A stretch of DNA of 64,000 nucleotides from JAEUMY01 sp033764435 (GCA_033764435.1 JANRIX010000044.1:32631-96630); one strand, 5' to 3'. Shown: positions 39,909 through 49,767, counted from the stretch's first letter. Translations and numbers: made by a program. The notes: generated from the sequence alone by a model not told the origin.

Positions 39909-42872
39909 ATGAGAACTCCACGAACCAAACCCCTTGCCACGCTGATTCCGGCCGTGCTCGCGGGCCTGGTCAGCGCCAGCGTCGCAGCGCAGACTCCGGC
40001 ACCGGCCACACCGCCCACGCCGGCCAAACCCGAAAAGATTGAGGTGACGGGCTCGCTGATCAAGCGCGTCGACACTGAGACACCCTCGGTCGTGCAAATC
40101 ATCACTGCACAGCAGATCAAGGAATCCGGCTACGCGACCATTGAAGAACTGATGCGCTCGCTGTCGTCGGTCGATGCCTCGTCCATCCAGGACGGCGCCG
40201 CCTCCGGCTTCGTCGGTGGCCTGTCCACGATTTCGCTGCGCGGCTTCGGCTCGCAGGGCACCCTCATCCTGATCAACGGCCGCCGCGTGGCGCCCGTTGC
40301 CGCCGTCGACATCAACTTCGGCCGCGGTTCGCTGATCAACGTGAACACGATTCCGAAAGAGGCCATCGAGCGCATCGAGATCCTGAAGGACGGCGCGTCC
40401 GCCCTCTACGGCTCCGATGCCATGGCCGGCGTGGTGAACTACGTGTTGAAGAAGGACTATCAGGGCATCGACTTCAGCGGCTCATACGGCGCCAATGACG
40501 AAGGTGTCGGCCAGACGACTCGCGCAGCCGTGACCTTCGGCTTCGGCGATCTATCCAAGAACCGTTACAACGTGTTCGGCGGGTTCGAGGTGTCCAAGCG
40601 TGATTCCGTCATGCACTCGGAGCTGAAGGATCGCGGCAACCTCGGCGAGCACAACACCCACCAGAACCTGGGCAACGTGACCAGCCGTTTCACGCCGGAC
40701 TCGTCGGCCACCAGCACGCCGAACTACTACCGCGTGCCCGCCAGCCTGGCAGGCTCCACGGTCATCAACGGCATCACCGTGGCCAACAACAACCTGTTTG
40801 GCGCCAACTACCTTGGCACGGCCGCAGGCTGCCCGCCGGAGAACACAGCCGGTCTGGGATTGCCCAACCGCCCGGCCGGCTTCGCCGCGACCACGGGCTC
40901 GATGCCCAATGGCTTCTGCCGCTTCAACTTTGACAATGCCGACGAAGCCATCGCCAAGCAGGACCGCATCAACGGCTCCATCCGCGGCACGTGGCAGATC
41001 AACAACGACTTCACCGCCTATGCCGACCTGATGTACTCGCAGACGGAAACGACGGAGAAGCGCATCCCGTACACAATGACCACCTCGCTGGTCACATCGG
41101 GCAACCGCACTGCGGTCACCTGGCCGCTGCTCTCTGGCACGTTCCTGTCGCAGCCGGCCATCATCCTGCCGGTCGGCCATCCGGACAACCCGACCACGCA
41201 GGAAATCCAGGTCATCTACCGCTTCACCGACCTGAAGCTGGGCGACATCAACGATCTGAAGACCTACCGCACCACTGTGGGCCTGCAGGGCACCTGGGGC
41301 GCCTGGGACATCGACACCGCGCTGCTCTACACGAAGCAGGAAAACGAGCGCATCCAGCAGGATCGCGTGCGCAGTTCACTCCTGACCTCGGCCATCGCCA
41401 ACCGCACCTATCGCTTCAACGGTCAGAATGACGCCGCTGCTGCCGCGACCGTGGCATCGGATGCCGTCAACAAGGGCGAGTCGGAAATCAGTGTGTTTGA
41501 CATTCGCGGCAGTCGCGAACTGTTCGCCATGGCCGGTGGCAACGCCGCCATCGCCGTCGGCGCCGAAGCGCGTCGCGAGGAACTGGCTTCCGTTCCGAGC
41601 GACATCTATCTGCAAGGTGACTTCATCGGCCTCGTGGCCAACGGGACCAGCGGCAAGCGCAGCTCCAAGGCGTTCTTTGCCGAACTGCGCCTGCCGGTCG
41701 TGAAGGCACTGGAACTGCAGGCCGCCGTCCGTCACGAGAATTTCAGCGACTTCGGCAACTCGACCACCGGCAAGGGCGGCTTCAAGTACGACGCCGTGCC
41801 GGGCATGCTGTCCTTCCGCGGCACGCTGGCCACGGGCTTCCGTGCACCGGCCATCTCGCAGATCAGCAACTCGTTCCTGCTGTCGTTCCACTCCAGCCAG
41901 GATCGTCGCGTGTTCGACAGCCTGCGCTGCAACTCGTCCAATCCCTCGGCACCGGTCAGCCTGGCCACGCCTGGCGTGACACGTGACTGCAACGTGCTCG
42001 GTTTCACCTCGGTGCCCACCGGTCAGAACCCGGGCAACCTGCCCACGGTGGTGAGCGGCAACCCGAACCTGAAACCCGAAACGTCGCGTTCCTACACGGT
42101 CGGCATCATTTTCGAACCGGTCAAGGACGTGGATATCTCGCTCGACTGGTGGCGCTTCCGTCGCAATGAGGAGATCCGCGTGCAGCGCGGCATCGACATC
42201 ATGGATGCGTACAACGCCAATCCGGCCGCCAATGCTGCGTTCCTGATCCGCGATCCGAACCCGCAGTCCTGGCTGCCCGGCATCGCCAACTCCGGTCCGA
42301 TCGTGGCGCTGGTGCGTGGCTACGGCAACTTCAAGTGGACCGAGACGGCAGGCATGGACTACGACATCAATGTCCGCTTCCCGACCACGTCCATCGGCAA
42401 GTTCAGCTTCAATGCCAACGGCACGATCACCCGCTACTTCGACCGCCTGATCCTCGAGGGCGGTACGGTTGAGCGCCTGGTGGGTACATCGACAGCCGAT
42501 GTGCCCAAGTTCAAGGGCAGCATGACGCTGCGCTGGAACCAGGGCAACTGGACGGGCTGGCTGCGCTACAACGAGACCTCCGCCTTGGATCGTGGCGCGA
42601 CGACGACGGCTTGCCTGTCGCCGACTGCCAGCGCTGCCAACCAGTTCCTGGCTGCCCGCGGCTACTGCCGTGTTGGCCGCGAGGAGACGGTGGACATCGG
42701 TGGCTCATGGCGCGGCATCAAGAACCTGACCATCGCGGCCAGCATCCTCAACCTGACCGAGAATTATGGTCGTTCCGTCGACGTGCCCAACACGTTCAAC
42801 TATTGGGACAACGGCACATCCGGCCAGCTGGGTCGCCGCTTCAACATCAACCTGGACTACAAGTTCAAGTAA
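39909..42872 (+). CDS. TonB-dependent receptor (second of two paralogues)
   Basis: A 987-residue receptor from ATG 39909 (MRTPRTKPLATLIPAVLAGLVSASVAAQ), similar to the first in signal peptide, TonB-box segment (EKIEVTGSLIKRVDTETPSVVQIIT) and plug (ISLRGFGSQGTLILINGRRVAP, IERIEILKDGASALYGSDAMAGVVNYVLKKD). The barrel ends FNINLDYKFK, with the typical aromatic-rich last strand. The pair likely arose by duplication and then diverged in ligand. The upstream 388-base leader and its own terminator show independent regulation. No palindrome occurs in either receptor gene. Confidence 0.92.
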   Translation: MRTPRTKPLATLIPAVLAGLVSASVAAQTPAPATPPTPAKPEKIEVTGSLIKRVDTETPSVVQIITAQQIKESGYATIEELMRSLSSVDASSIQDGAASGFVGGLSTISLRGFGSQGTLILINGRRVAPVAAVDINFGRGSLINVNTIPKEAIERIEILKDGASALYGSDAMAGVVNYVLKKDYQGIDFSGSYGANDEGVGQTTRAAVTFGFGDLSKNRYNVFGGFEVSKRDSVMHSELKDRGNLGEHNTHQNLGNVTSRFTPDSSATSTPNYYRVPASLAGSTVINGITVANNNLFGANYLGTAAGCPPENTAGLGLPNRPAGFAATTGSMPNGFCRFNFDNADEAIAKQDRINGSIRGTWQINNDFTAYADLMYSQTETTEKRIPYTMTTSLVTSGNRTAVTWPLLSGTFLSQPAIILPVGHPDNPTTQEIQVIYRFTDLKLGDINDLKTYRTTVGLQGTWGAWDIDTALLYTKQENERIQQDRVRSSLLTSAIANRTYRFNGQNDAAAAATVASDAVNKGESEISVFDIRGSRELFAMAGGNAAIAVGAEARREELASVPSDIYLQGDFIGLVANGTSGKRSSKAFFAELRLPVVKALELQAAVRHENFSDFGNSTTGKGGFKYDAVPGMLSFRGTLATGFRAPAISQISNSFLLSFHSSQDRRVFDSLRCNSSNPSAPVSLATPGVTRDCNVLGFTSVPTGQNPGNLPTVVSGNPNLKPETSRSYTVGIIFEPVKDVDISLDWWRFRRNEEIRVQRGIDIMDAYNANPAANAAFLIRDPNPQSWLPGIANSGPIVALVRGYGNFKWTETAGMDYDINVRFPTTSIGKFSFNANGTITRYFDRLILEGGTVERLVGTSTADVPKFKGSMTLRWNQGNWTGWLRYNETSALDRGATTTACLSPTASAANQFLAARGYCRVGREETVDIGGSWRGIKNLTIAASILNLTENYGRSVDVPNTFNYWDNGTSGQLGRRFNINLDYKFK

Positions 42873-42898
42873 TCCATGTGTTGACGGCTGGAAACAAA

Positions 42899-42926
42899 AA
42901 CCGGGCCTTCGGGCCCGGTTCTTTTG
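42899..42926 (+). terminator. intrinsic terminator of the second TonB receptor
   Basis: ACCGGGCC, TTC loop and GGGCCCGGT form a stem followed by TCTTTT. The stem sequence is almost the same as the terminator of the first receptor, supporting duplication of the gene together with its 3' flank. Confidence 0.92.
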
Positions 42927-43021
42927 TCGAACGATGCGGAGCCACGATGCCCGCATCCTGAATCTGGGGTCTTTCCAGACTCGCCGATGCTGATCCAGAA
43001 CCGGCTGATCCAGGGTCGCGT

Positions 43022-44854
43022 CTAGCCGGGCATTGCCTGCCGCAGACCCGCCATGCTTTCGGCGACCTTCTGCCGCAACATCGGCGCAAAGATTTCCGGA
43101 AAGTCGTGCGGAATGCCGAGCGACTCGCTTTCCGTGATGCCGTGCTCAATTCGAAACCGCGTCTTCTGCTGCCGCATGCGTTCCTGCTGCTGAATCGCCT
43201 GCCCAATGTCGTGGCAACGCACCAGCGTCGACTGTGGTGAGCGCGCGAGCGCCAGGCCCACGCGGGCCGAGTGCAACGCCACGCAATCCGCAATGCCGAG
43301 ATTGGGCTCGATGAGGAGAGAATCCAGGTCCGTCCCGGCGGCGAGAAAATTGCGGCCCCGCGACGTGGACGTCGCGAACAAGCGTCCGTCGGAGAATTCG
43401 GACTCGACGTCGACCAGTGTCATGCCCCTGGCGCTTGATGCGAACGCGACAGCGCCGCCATCAGTACTAAGCCACACCGATGACACCACTTGATGACCAA
43501 ATACGGGGCGAAACTCCGGCCAATCGACCCAGCCCAACTGCCTCCACCCTGCGTCGCGAAACGCGTCATTGACCGGCGCAAGGGTCGTGGACCAATCCTC
43601 CTCGAAGGCGGTCGGTTCGACGGGCGTTGCGCCAATCGGCGTCACCTGCACCGAACCAACGATGCCCGCCGCGATTTGCGCGGCCTGGGCCTCCATCGCC
43701 TCCAGCGCTGCTGCATCGGCCGTCAAGCCCTCCAGCGTCGTGCGCAGCGAATCGACATTCTCGGTCAGCTCAGCCGCGGTCTGCTTCATGGTCCGGTCCC
43801 AGTCTTCGGCGAATTCGCGCGCCAATTCGCGTGACCGTTCGCTCGCATCCTCCCGCACCGGAAAGCCTTGCTGAAACTGCGCGACCGCGTCATCCATGCT
43901 GGTCAGCATGGCCTGAACAATGGCCGCACGTCCGGCCGTACACAACCGGCTCCGCTCGCCGAGTTCATCCGCGGTGGATTCCAGCGCCGCCTTTTCGTCG
44001 ACCTCGTCCGTCTGTTGCGAAGCGGAACGGGCCGCCGACTCGGCGGCAACATAGGCCGCCGCCGCCAAGGGCAAATCGCAGCGCGACTCGAGCAGCCGCG
44101 CGCGACGTGACAGCAAGTCCACGTCGTTCGGCAGGCGCTGCAACAGCGCCGCGAACTCGTCCAATGCGCGTTCCTGCATGAACGGGTCCCACAATCCGCC
44201 TTGCAGGTCCACCATGAATCCCATGGGAAGCTGTCCGCTGTCCGGGTCGTAGGCCTCCGGCAGCTGATTGCCCAGATCCAGCCAGGCCAGCGCCAGCTCA
44301 CGCGAGAAGCGGTCATCATCGGGATGCGCGGCCGCAATCTCCAACACCAGCGTCAGGCGCAGCCAGGGTGCGTAGATGCCGGCATCCGACCACCCCGCCA
44401 ACACCTTGGCGCAGAAATCGCCATCAGCCTGGTTCTGGCGAATGATCTGCGCGATCCAGCCCCGCGCCTCGTTCTCCAATTGCGTCTGCGCGGATGAATC
44501 GACCGGCGCGTCCGCGTCAGCGTCCGCTTCTTGCTGCAAGTCCTCGTCCGATCCGGGCACCAGCTGGTAGGCCCAGCGGTGCTGGATCAGTGCCAGATCG
44601 AGCCAGACCTCGCGGTCCGACGGCTCCATGCCGTGCAGCGCGACCAGATCCTCATGTTCGCGGACATGCTCGTAGAACGACGCCGCCATGCGAATGCGCA
44701 ATCGGCGCAGACCCGCATGTCGCGGGTTCGCCTCGATCGCCGCGCAGACATCGTTCCAGAGTGGTTCGAGGTCGGTGTTTTCGCTGGATGCCATGGCAGC
44801 ATCGAAGGCCTGGGTCCAGTCAGCGACTTGTTGGTCGAGCATGATTTTGTCCAA
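43022..44854 (-). CDS. large cytosolic protein of unknown function with helical repeats
   Basis: A 610-residue acidic protein without signal peptide or membrane helices. The first 330 residues look like an all-helical TPR-like array (QAFDAAMASSENTDLEPLWNDVCAAIEANPRHAGLRRLRIRMA, LLSRRARLLESRCDLPLAAAAYVAAESAARSASQQ). A coiled-coil stretch follows (EFAEDWDRTMKQTAAELTENVDSLRTTLEGL). The C-terminal 200 residues are beta-rich (WPEFRPVFGHQVVSSVWLSTDGGAVAFASSARGMTLVDVE) and include a HDIGQAIQQQ segment that is not an HD domain. No family is recognised. It is last in a leftward series after the TauE permease. Confidence 0.65.
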   Translation of the reverse strand: MDKIMLDQQVADWTQAFDAAMASSENTDLEPLWNDVCAAIEANPRHAGLRRLRIRMAASFYEHVREHEDLVALHGMEPSDREVWLDLALIQHRWAYQLVPGSDEDLQQEADADADAPVDSSAQTQLENEARGWIAQIIRQNQADGDFCAKVLAGWSDAGIYAPWLRLTLVLEIAAAHPDDDRFSRELALAWLDLGNQLPEAYDPDSGQLPMGFMVDLQGGLWDPFMQERALDEFAALLQRLPNDVDLLSRRARLLESRCDLPLAAAAYVAAESAARSASQQTDEVDEKAALESTADELGERSRLCTAGRAAIVQAMLTSMDDAVAQFQQGFPVREDASERSRELAREFAEDWDRTMKQTAAELTENVDSLRTTLEGLTADAAALEAMEAQAAQIAAGIVGSVQVTPIGATPVEPTAFEEDWSTTLAPVNDAFRDAGWRQLGWVDWPEFRPVFGHQVVSSVWLSTDGGAVAFASSARGMTLVDVESEFSDGRLFATSTSRGRNFLAAGTDLDSLLIEPNLGIADCVALHSARVGLALARSPQSTLVRCHDIGQAIQQQERMRQQKTRFRIEHGITESESLGIPHDFPEIFAPMLRQKVAESMAGLRQAMPG

Positions 44855-44904
44855 TCGATCAGGGTTGAGTGGGAGTGGGGATGGATGGCAAATCGCAATG
44901 GTGC

Positions 44905-44916
44905 GCGAATATTCGC
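44905..44916. repeat. iterated palindrome GCGAATATTCGC, intergenic copy
   Basis: A perfect core, followed by A, in the 81-base gap between the TauE/SafE stop and the start of the helical-repeat protein gene, both leftward. Confidence 0.95.
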
Positions 44917-44935
44917 ATCCCTGGCGCCGGCCCGC

Positions 44936-45685
44936 TCAGCGATCTGTCAGCAGCCCGTTCACGACGAGGCTCAGGCCGCCGAACAGGATCAGGGCTTCGA
45001 TGAACACGATGTGCAATCGCTTGCCGAGTCGATTGACGATCAATGACGCCAGCCACGAGCCAGGTAGCGACACCAGGCCGATGAGCACGCCGAGCAGAAG
45101 GCCCTCTTCGGTGAGCAGCGCCATGCGCCCGAAGATCGCGGCGCGCGCCAGATCGACCACGATGGTGATGAGCGCATCGGTGGCGAGCACGGCCGTCCCG
45201 GCCATGCCGGCGCCGAGGAGCACGGAGACCAGCACGATGCCCATGCCAGACGCCATGCCGTTGAGAAAACCGAACGCGGCGCCGCCGACCGTCATGCCGG
45301 TCGGCCCGAGACGGAGATTCCGCGACGCCAGCCAGCGGCGCAGCGGCACGGCGGCCATTACCATGGTACCGATGGCGATGGCGAGCGGGCCGGGCGGCAG
45401 CGAGCGATAGAGTTGCGTGCCAATCAGGAGACACACCAGCGCAATCGGGAGGATCCGCTTCACCGCGGCCCAGTCGACATCGCGGCGATAGAACCAGAAG
45501 CGGCCGACGTTGATGATGATGCCGGCGAAGGCGAGGATGGGCACGACCGCCTTGATGCCGAGAATGGGCGTGAGCACCGCCGTGAGCATGATGCCCGTGC
45601 CGAACCCACCCATGCCGCCGATGATGGCGGCGATGAAGGTCGCAGCCGCGATCAGGATGAGTTGACTGGTGGCGAAGTCGGGCAT
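44936..45685 (-). CDS. TauE/SafE-family membrane permease
   Basis: A 249-residue protein with seven to eight membrane helices and the duplicated TauE/SafE pattern: FIAAIIGGMGGFGTGIMLTAVLTPILGIKAVVPILAFAGIIINV in the first half and GGAAFGFLNGMASGMGIVLVSVLLGAGMAGTAVLATDALITIV in the second. Members export sulphite, sulphoacetate or other organic anions. The substrate is not known here. It follows the M14 carboxypeptidase gene with a doublet of the palindrome between them. Confidence 0.87.
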   Translation of the reverse strand: MPDFATSQLILIAAATFIAAIIGGMGGFGTGIMLTAVLTPILGIKAVVPILAFAGIIINVGRFWFYRRDVDWAAVKRILPIALVCLLIGTQLYRSLPPGPLAIAIGTMVMAAVPLRRWLASRNLRLGPTGMTVGGAAFGFLNGMASGMGIVLVSVLLGAGMAGTAVLATDALITIVVDLARAAIFGRMALLTEEGLLLGVLIGLVSLPGSWLASLIVNRLGKRLHIVFIEALILFGGLSLVVNGLLTDR

Positions 45686-45725
45686 GCGATGCTGTGCAAT
45701 GCAGTGAGGTAGCCCGAGCGGTCTG

Positions 45726-45752
45726 GCGAATATTCGAACTGCGAATATTCGC
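45726..45752. repeat. tandem palindrome doublet, intergenic
   Basis: Two copies 15 bases apart: GCGAATATTCGA at 45726-45737 (last base mismatched) and perfect GCGAATATTCGC at 45741-45752. They fill the short gap between the M14 peptidase stop and the TauE/SafE start. Confidence 0.95.
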
Positions 45753-45767
45753 CCCGGCAGTTCCGGC

Positions 45768-47462
45768 TTAGGCGAGCGTCACCGACGCCTTCACCCGCCC
45801 CGCGCGATCATGCTGCACGTCGAGTGCCACGACATCGCCCTTCTTCCCTTTCACCACCCACTGCACGACGCAGCGATCGGCCGTCGGCGCGGTGTCGGTC
45901 CAGAAACTCATCAGCGTGTGTTTGTACGCGCGGCCCTCCAACTCGCCGGCCATTTCGCGCGGCTTGCCTGTCACCAGCGACGCACCCGCCGGCAGCGCGA
46001 TCTCGGCCACGACACCGCGCGAGCTCTTCTGCTTCAGTGCGTGCTTGGAGACGTAGCTTGGCAGGTAGCCGGCGTTCTGCACGCAGAGCGTGATCTTCCA
46101 TGAGTCGCCGGCCAGCGCCTCGGCCTTGGCTTCCACCAGTTCCAGCTTCGGCGAGATCAGCGTGTTCCACACCAACCAGTCGGGGAACTTGGCGATCTCG
46201 CGCTCCAGCAGATGCGGCGGCGGATTGCGGAAGGCATGGAGCTTGTCCCAGCCGCCCAGCTCGACCTTGCCCAGTTGCGGATGATCGAAGCTGTACCAGT
46301 CGATGTACCCCTTGCCGGGAATTTCCTTGTCGGCCCACTTGAGCATCTTGATGTCGTCCTCGACCGGGTGATCGCGGAACCAGTCGATGTACTTGTAGTC
46401 GGTGATCCCGGCCTCGCGCATCGGGCACCAGATCTCGATGGTCCACTCGTAGAGACCAAGGTGCTCATAGATCCAGTCAAACGTGCCGCTGATGACTTCC
46501 TTGGGGTGATAGCGGAACTCGTGGTACGTGCTGATCGCGGGATAGCCAGTGACCTTCGTGCCCTGCACGCCCTGCTCCTTGTAGACCCACAAATCTTCGG
46601 CCGGCATCTCGTCATCACTCTTGGTGGACGAAGGCCGCAGCAGGACGCCGCTCCAGGTGTGGAACGACAGGCCGCCCGTGATGTTGGTGTGCGAGGTGAT
46701 GAACTGCACCACGGCACGCACTTCCGGTTCCGACGTAGGGAACGGGCCCGCACCAAGCTGATCCGCCTCCGGCCGCCAACCCGCGGGGAAATTGCGGTTG
46801 AGATCGAGGCCTTCCTTGCTCGGATTGACCGTGATGAGGTAGCCGTCGTAGTTCTGGATGCGGCCCTCGGGCAGCATGCGGTAGTACTGGCCACCGTATT
46901 CGGCCGGGTCGCGCGGCACCATCAGGCGCGGCTCGTCCGGATGGCATTTCCAGTTGCCGTTCGGGTCGGGAATGCGCATCGAGAGGATGCGGCCATCACC
47001 ATCGATATCCTCGATGTCCAGGCCCTCGACGAAATCCTCGTCGCGCGGATAGGGACGCGTGGAGGAGCGGACGATCTTCGGCCCGCCCTCCTCCTTGGAG
47101 CGCATGGCCCACTCCGCACCGTCCGGATTGATGCGCGGGCAGATGTACATCGCGCGCGTGTCGAGGCAGCGGGTGATGTCGTCTCGCTTGCCGTATTCCC
47201 GGGTCAGCGTATCCAGCAGATACAGCGTCGCCGCACTGCCCGCCAGCTCGCTCGCGTGGATGTTGGCGTCGATCCAGTAGGCGGGCTTGTCCGCCGCAGG
47301 ACCCGTCCTGGTGTTGGTCGCGGTCACGACCCAGATGTCGCGGCCCTCATGGCTCTTGCCGATGGATTCGAGACTGAGCAGATGCGAATATTCGCTGCAG
47401 AATTGCTTGAGGAAGGCGGTGAGTTCGTCGTATTTGTAGAAGCGGTCGTGGCTGATTTTCAT
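45768..47462 (-). CDS. M14-family zinc carboxypeptidase
   Basis: A 564-residue protein. The zinc site is H69-x-x-E72 in DANIHASELAGS with the third ligand His in GGLSFHTWSG; the catalytic Glu is in LYEWTIEIWCPM. Substrate-carboxylate features are present in PRINPDGAE and LDLNRNFPAGW. The C-terminal 150 residues form an extra beta domain. There is no signal peptide, so it is predicted cytosolic, unusual for digestive M14 enzymes but common in bacterial peptide catabolism. The palindrome at 47384-47395 encodes EYS near the N-terminus (CSEYSHLLSLE). It sits downstream of the TctABC genes. Confidence 0.9.
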   Translation of the reverse strand: MKISHDRFYKYDELTAFLKQFCSEYSHLLSLESIGKSHEGRDIWVVTATNTRTGPAADKPAYWIDANIHASELAGSAATLYLLDTLTREYGKRDDITRCLDTRAMYICPRINPDGAEWAMRSKEEGGPKIVRSSTRPYPRDEDFVEGLDIEDIDGDGRILSMRIPDPNGNWKCHPDEPRLMVPRDPAEYGGQYYRMLPEGRIQNYDGYLITVNPSKEGLDLNRNFPAGWRPEADQLGAGPFPTSEPEVRAVVQFITSHTNITGGLSFHTWSGVLLRPSSTKSDDEMPAEDLWVYKEQGVQGTKVTGYPAISTYHEFRYHPKEVISGTFDWIYEHLGLYEWTIEIWCPMREAGITDYKYIDWFRDHPVEDDIKMLKWADKEIPGKGYIDWYSFDHPQLGKVELGGWDKLHAFRNPPPHLLEREIAKFPDWLVWNTLISPKLELVEAKAEALAGDSWKITLCVQNAGYLPSYVSKHALKQKSSRGVVAEIALPAGASLVTGKPREMAGELEGRAYKHTLMSFWTDTAPTADRCVVQWVVKGKKGDVVALDVQHDRAGRVKASVTLA

Positions 47463-47538
47463 TGTGGTGGAGAGCGGACGGCGAAAGGAATGATTCTGTC
47501 ATAGCGCAACCGGCCGAACGAGTCGGCCGGTTGCAGGG

Positions 47539-47550
47539 GCGAATATTCGC
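47539..47550. repeat. iterated palindrome GCGAATATTCGC, intergenic copy
   Basis: A perfect core between the tctA stop and the M14 peptidase start, both leftward. Confidence 0.95.
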
Positions 47551-47560
47551 AGTGGTGAAA

Positions 47561-49063
47561 TCAGGCAGCGGAAGCGGGCGTGTCCTTCTTCAGCTTGCGC
47601 CACACCCACGGCCCCACGACCAGGAGTACCGTGATCACGAGAATGGTCCCGCTGATGGGCCGCTGCAGGAACACCCACGGATCACCCTGGCTGATCGACA
47701 ACGACCGGCGCAATTGCGATTCCGCCAGGGGGCCGAGGATCATGCCGACAATGACCGGTGCGGTCGGGAAGCCATAGCGGCGCATGAGGAAGCCCATGAG
47801 GCCGATGGCATAGAGCAGAAACACGTCGAACGCCGACTGGCGCATGCCATACACGCCCATCGTGGCGAAGACGAGAATGCCTGCGTAGAGCTGCGGCTTC
47901 GGGATTTCGAGGAGCTTGATCCACACGCCGATGAGCGGCAGGTTGAGAATCAGCAGCATGATGTTGCCGACATAGAAGCTGGCAATGAGGCCCCACACCA
48001 GCGGTGCATTGGTTTCAAAGAGCAACGGGCCGGGCTGCAAGCCGTACTGCTGGAACGCGGCAAGCAGGATGGCGGCGGTGGCCGACGTCGGCAGCCCCAG
48101 CGTGAGCAGCGGCACCATCACGCCGGTTGACGACGCATTGTTCGCCGCTTCCGGGCCCGCCACGCCCTCGATGGCGCCCTTGCCGAATTCTTCCGGATGC
48201 TTGGCCAGTTTCTTCTCGGTGGCGTAGGAGAGAAAGGTCGGGATTTCCGCGCCGCCCGCCGGCATGGCGCCGAAGGGGAAGCCGATGGCGGTGCCGCGCA
48301 GCCACGGCTTCCAGGATCGCTTCCAGTCATCCGCCGTCATGAGAATGCTGCCCTTCACCTTCTCCATGGTTTCCACGAGGTGATTGAGCTTGGACGCGTT
48401 GTAGAACGTTTCGCCCACGGCAAAGAGTCCCACTGCCACGGTCACCACCTCGATGCCGTCCGCCAGTTGCGGGATGCCCATCACGTAACGCGCCTGGCCG
48501 GACTCGTTCTCGATGCCGACCACGCCGATGGCAAGGCCGATGAACAGTGCGACGAGGCCACGCAGGGTGGAACTGCCCAATACCGCCGACACGGTCGTGA
48601 AGGCAAGCACCATGAGCGCAAAATACTCCGGCGGACCGAACTTGATCGCGATGTCGACCACCTGTGGCGCAAGCAGGGTCAGCAAGACCGTGGCGATGGT
48701 GCCGGCCACGAATGAGCCCACCGCCGCCGTGCACAACGCCGGCCCCGCCCGCCCGCGCTTGGCCATCTGGTTGCCTTCCATCGCGGTGACGATGGTGGCC
48801 GATTCACCCGGGGTGTTGAGCAGGATGGACGTGGTGGAGCCGCCGTACATCGCGCCGTAGTAGATGCCGGCGAACATGATGAGCGCGCCCGACGGATCGA
48901 GCTTGCTCGTGATGGGCAGGAGCAGCGCGATGGCCACCGCCGGGCCGATGCCGGGCAACACGCCAACCGCTGTGCCGAACGTGACGCCGATGAGGCACCA
49001 CAGCAGGTTCTTCGGCTGCATCGCAACCTGGAAGCCCTGCATCAAGAGGTCGAAGACTTCCAT
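47561..49063 (-). CDS. tctA: tripartite tricarboxylate transporter large permease TctA
   Basis: A 500-residue membrane protein with about 11-12 helices. Hallmarks of TctA are present: VLPGIGPAVAIALLLPIT near residue 35, AGIYYGAMYGGSTTSILLNTPGESATIVTAMEG, GIPQLADGIEVV, GAMPAGGAEIPTFLSYATEKKL and GVAGPEAANNASSTGVMVPLLTLGLPTSATAAILL. It forms the channel subunit and works with TctB and the periplasmic TctC to take up citrate or a related carboxylate with sodium or protons. It lies 163 bases after tctB, a gap containing a two-mismatch palindrome near 49154. Confidence 0.95.
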   Translation of the reverse strand: MEVFDLLMQGFQVAMQPKNLLWCLIGVTFGTAVGVLPGIGPAVAIALLLPITSKLDPSGALIMFAGIYYGAMYGGSTTSILLNTPGESATIVTAMEGNQMAKRGRAGPALCTAAVGSFVAGTIATVLLTLLAPQVVDIAIKFGPPEYFALMVLAFTTVSAVLGSSTLRGLVALFIGLAIGVVGIENESGQARYVMGIPQLADGIEVVTVAVGLFAVGETFYNASKLNHLVETMEKVKGSILMTADDWKRSWKPWLRGTAIGFPFGAMPAGGAEIPTFLSYATEKKLAKHPEEFGKGAIEGVAGPEAANNASSTGVMVPLLTLGLPTSATAAILLAAFQQYGLQPGPLLFETNAPLVWGLIASFYVGNIMLLILNLPLIGVWIKLLEIPKPQLYAGILVFATMGVYGMRQSAFDVFLLYAIGLMGFLMRRYGFPTAPVIVGMILGPLAESQLRRSLSISQGDPWVFLQRPISGTILVITVLLVVGPWVWRKLKKDTPASAA

Positions 49064-49226
49064 CAGTGGCCTGTAACAGTGAAATGGGAGACGAGGAACG
49101 CGGGAGACGAGGTGCGATGCAAGGCGCGAAGCACAGCGATGCCCGGTGGCATCGCGAGCATTCGCAACGCCGCAGCGCGCCTCGTCTCGCGCGGGCAGCG
49201 TCTTCTGATTTCGCTGTTATAGGCCA

Positions 49227-49703
49227 CTACGGTATGACTCCTTTCAGGAAGCCCTTGGGTAAATTCAGTCCGAGGCCATAGTTGAACATCGCGAAGATGG
49301 CCGACGCCAGCACCAGCGCGATGACCGCATTCGACAGCCAGCGCTTGCTGTTGAAGCCCGCTGCAGTTGCCATGAACAGCAGCACCGACGAGGGCACGAA
49401 GCCCAGGTGCTCAATGGTCAGCCCGTACACGATCAGCCCGCCGGAAATCCAAGCGAATGCCGTCCAGTTCATGGGCAGGGCGCGCTCAGCCTCCTCGTCA
49501 TGATTGCGAAAGCCTTTCAGCCACAGGACTTCATAGACCAGAAAGGCACCCAGCAGCAACAGCGCAGCCCCCACCACTTTGGGCACGGCGCCAGGCCCGA
49601 CCGTGGAATAGCCTCCTGCATCGGGAATCTGGAACGCGCCACCGAGCACCAGGGCACCAATCACGATGACGCCGATGGAAAGAAAGAGTTGACCCTTGGG
49701 CAT
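49227..49703 (-). CDS. tctB: tripartite tricarboxylate transporter small permease TctB
   Basis: A 158-residue membrane protein with four helices (LFLSIGVIVIGALVLGGAF; VVGAALLLLGAFLVYEVLWL; WTAFAWISGGLIVYGLTI; NAVIALVLASAIFAMFNYGLGLNLP). ATG 49703 (MPKGQLFLSIG) is chosen because GGAGG lies six bases upstream. The YGLGLNLPKG ending is typical of TctB. It is between tctC and tctA. Confidence 0.9.
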   Translation of the reverse strand: MPKGQLFLSIGVIVIGALVLGGAFQIPDAGGYSTVGPGAVPKVVGAALLLLGAFLVYEVLWLKGFRNHDEEAERALPMNWTAFAWISGGLIVYGLTIEHLGFVPSSVLLFMATAAGFNSKRWLSNAVIALVLASAIFAMFNYGLGLNLPKGFLKGVIP

Positions 49704-49718
49704 GCTGGCCTCCATGGG

Positions 49719-49746
49719 GAACGCCCCGGGCAAGGCCGGGGCGTTC
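49719..49746 (-). terminator. intra-operon hairpin between tctC and tctB
   Basis: GAACGCCCCGG and CCGGGGCGTTC form a perfect 11-bp stem around a six-base loop, without a T-run. It lies between the tctC stop and tctB start and probably slows or partly stops transcription or protects the tctC mRNA, keeping the binding protein in excess of the permease. Confidence 0.75.
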
Positions 49747-49767
49747 AGGATTGCTTCGCTGCTGGGA

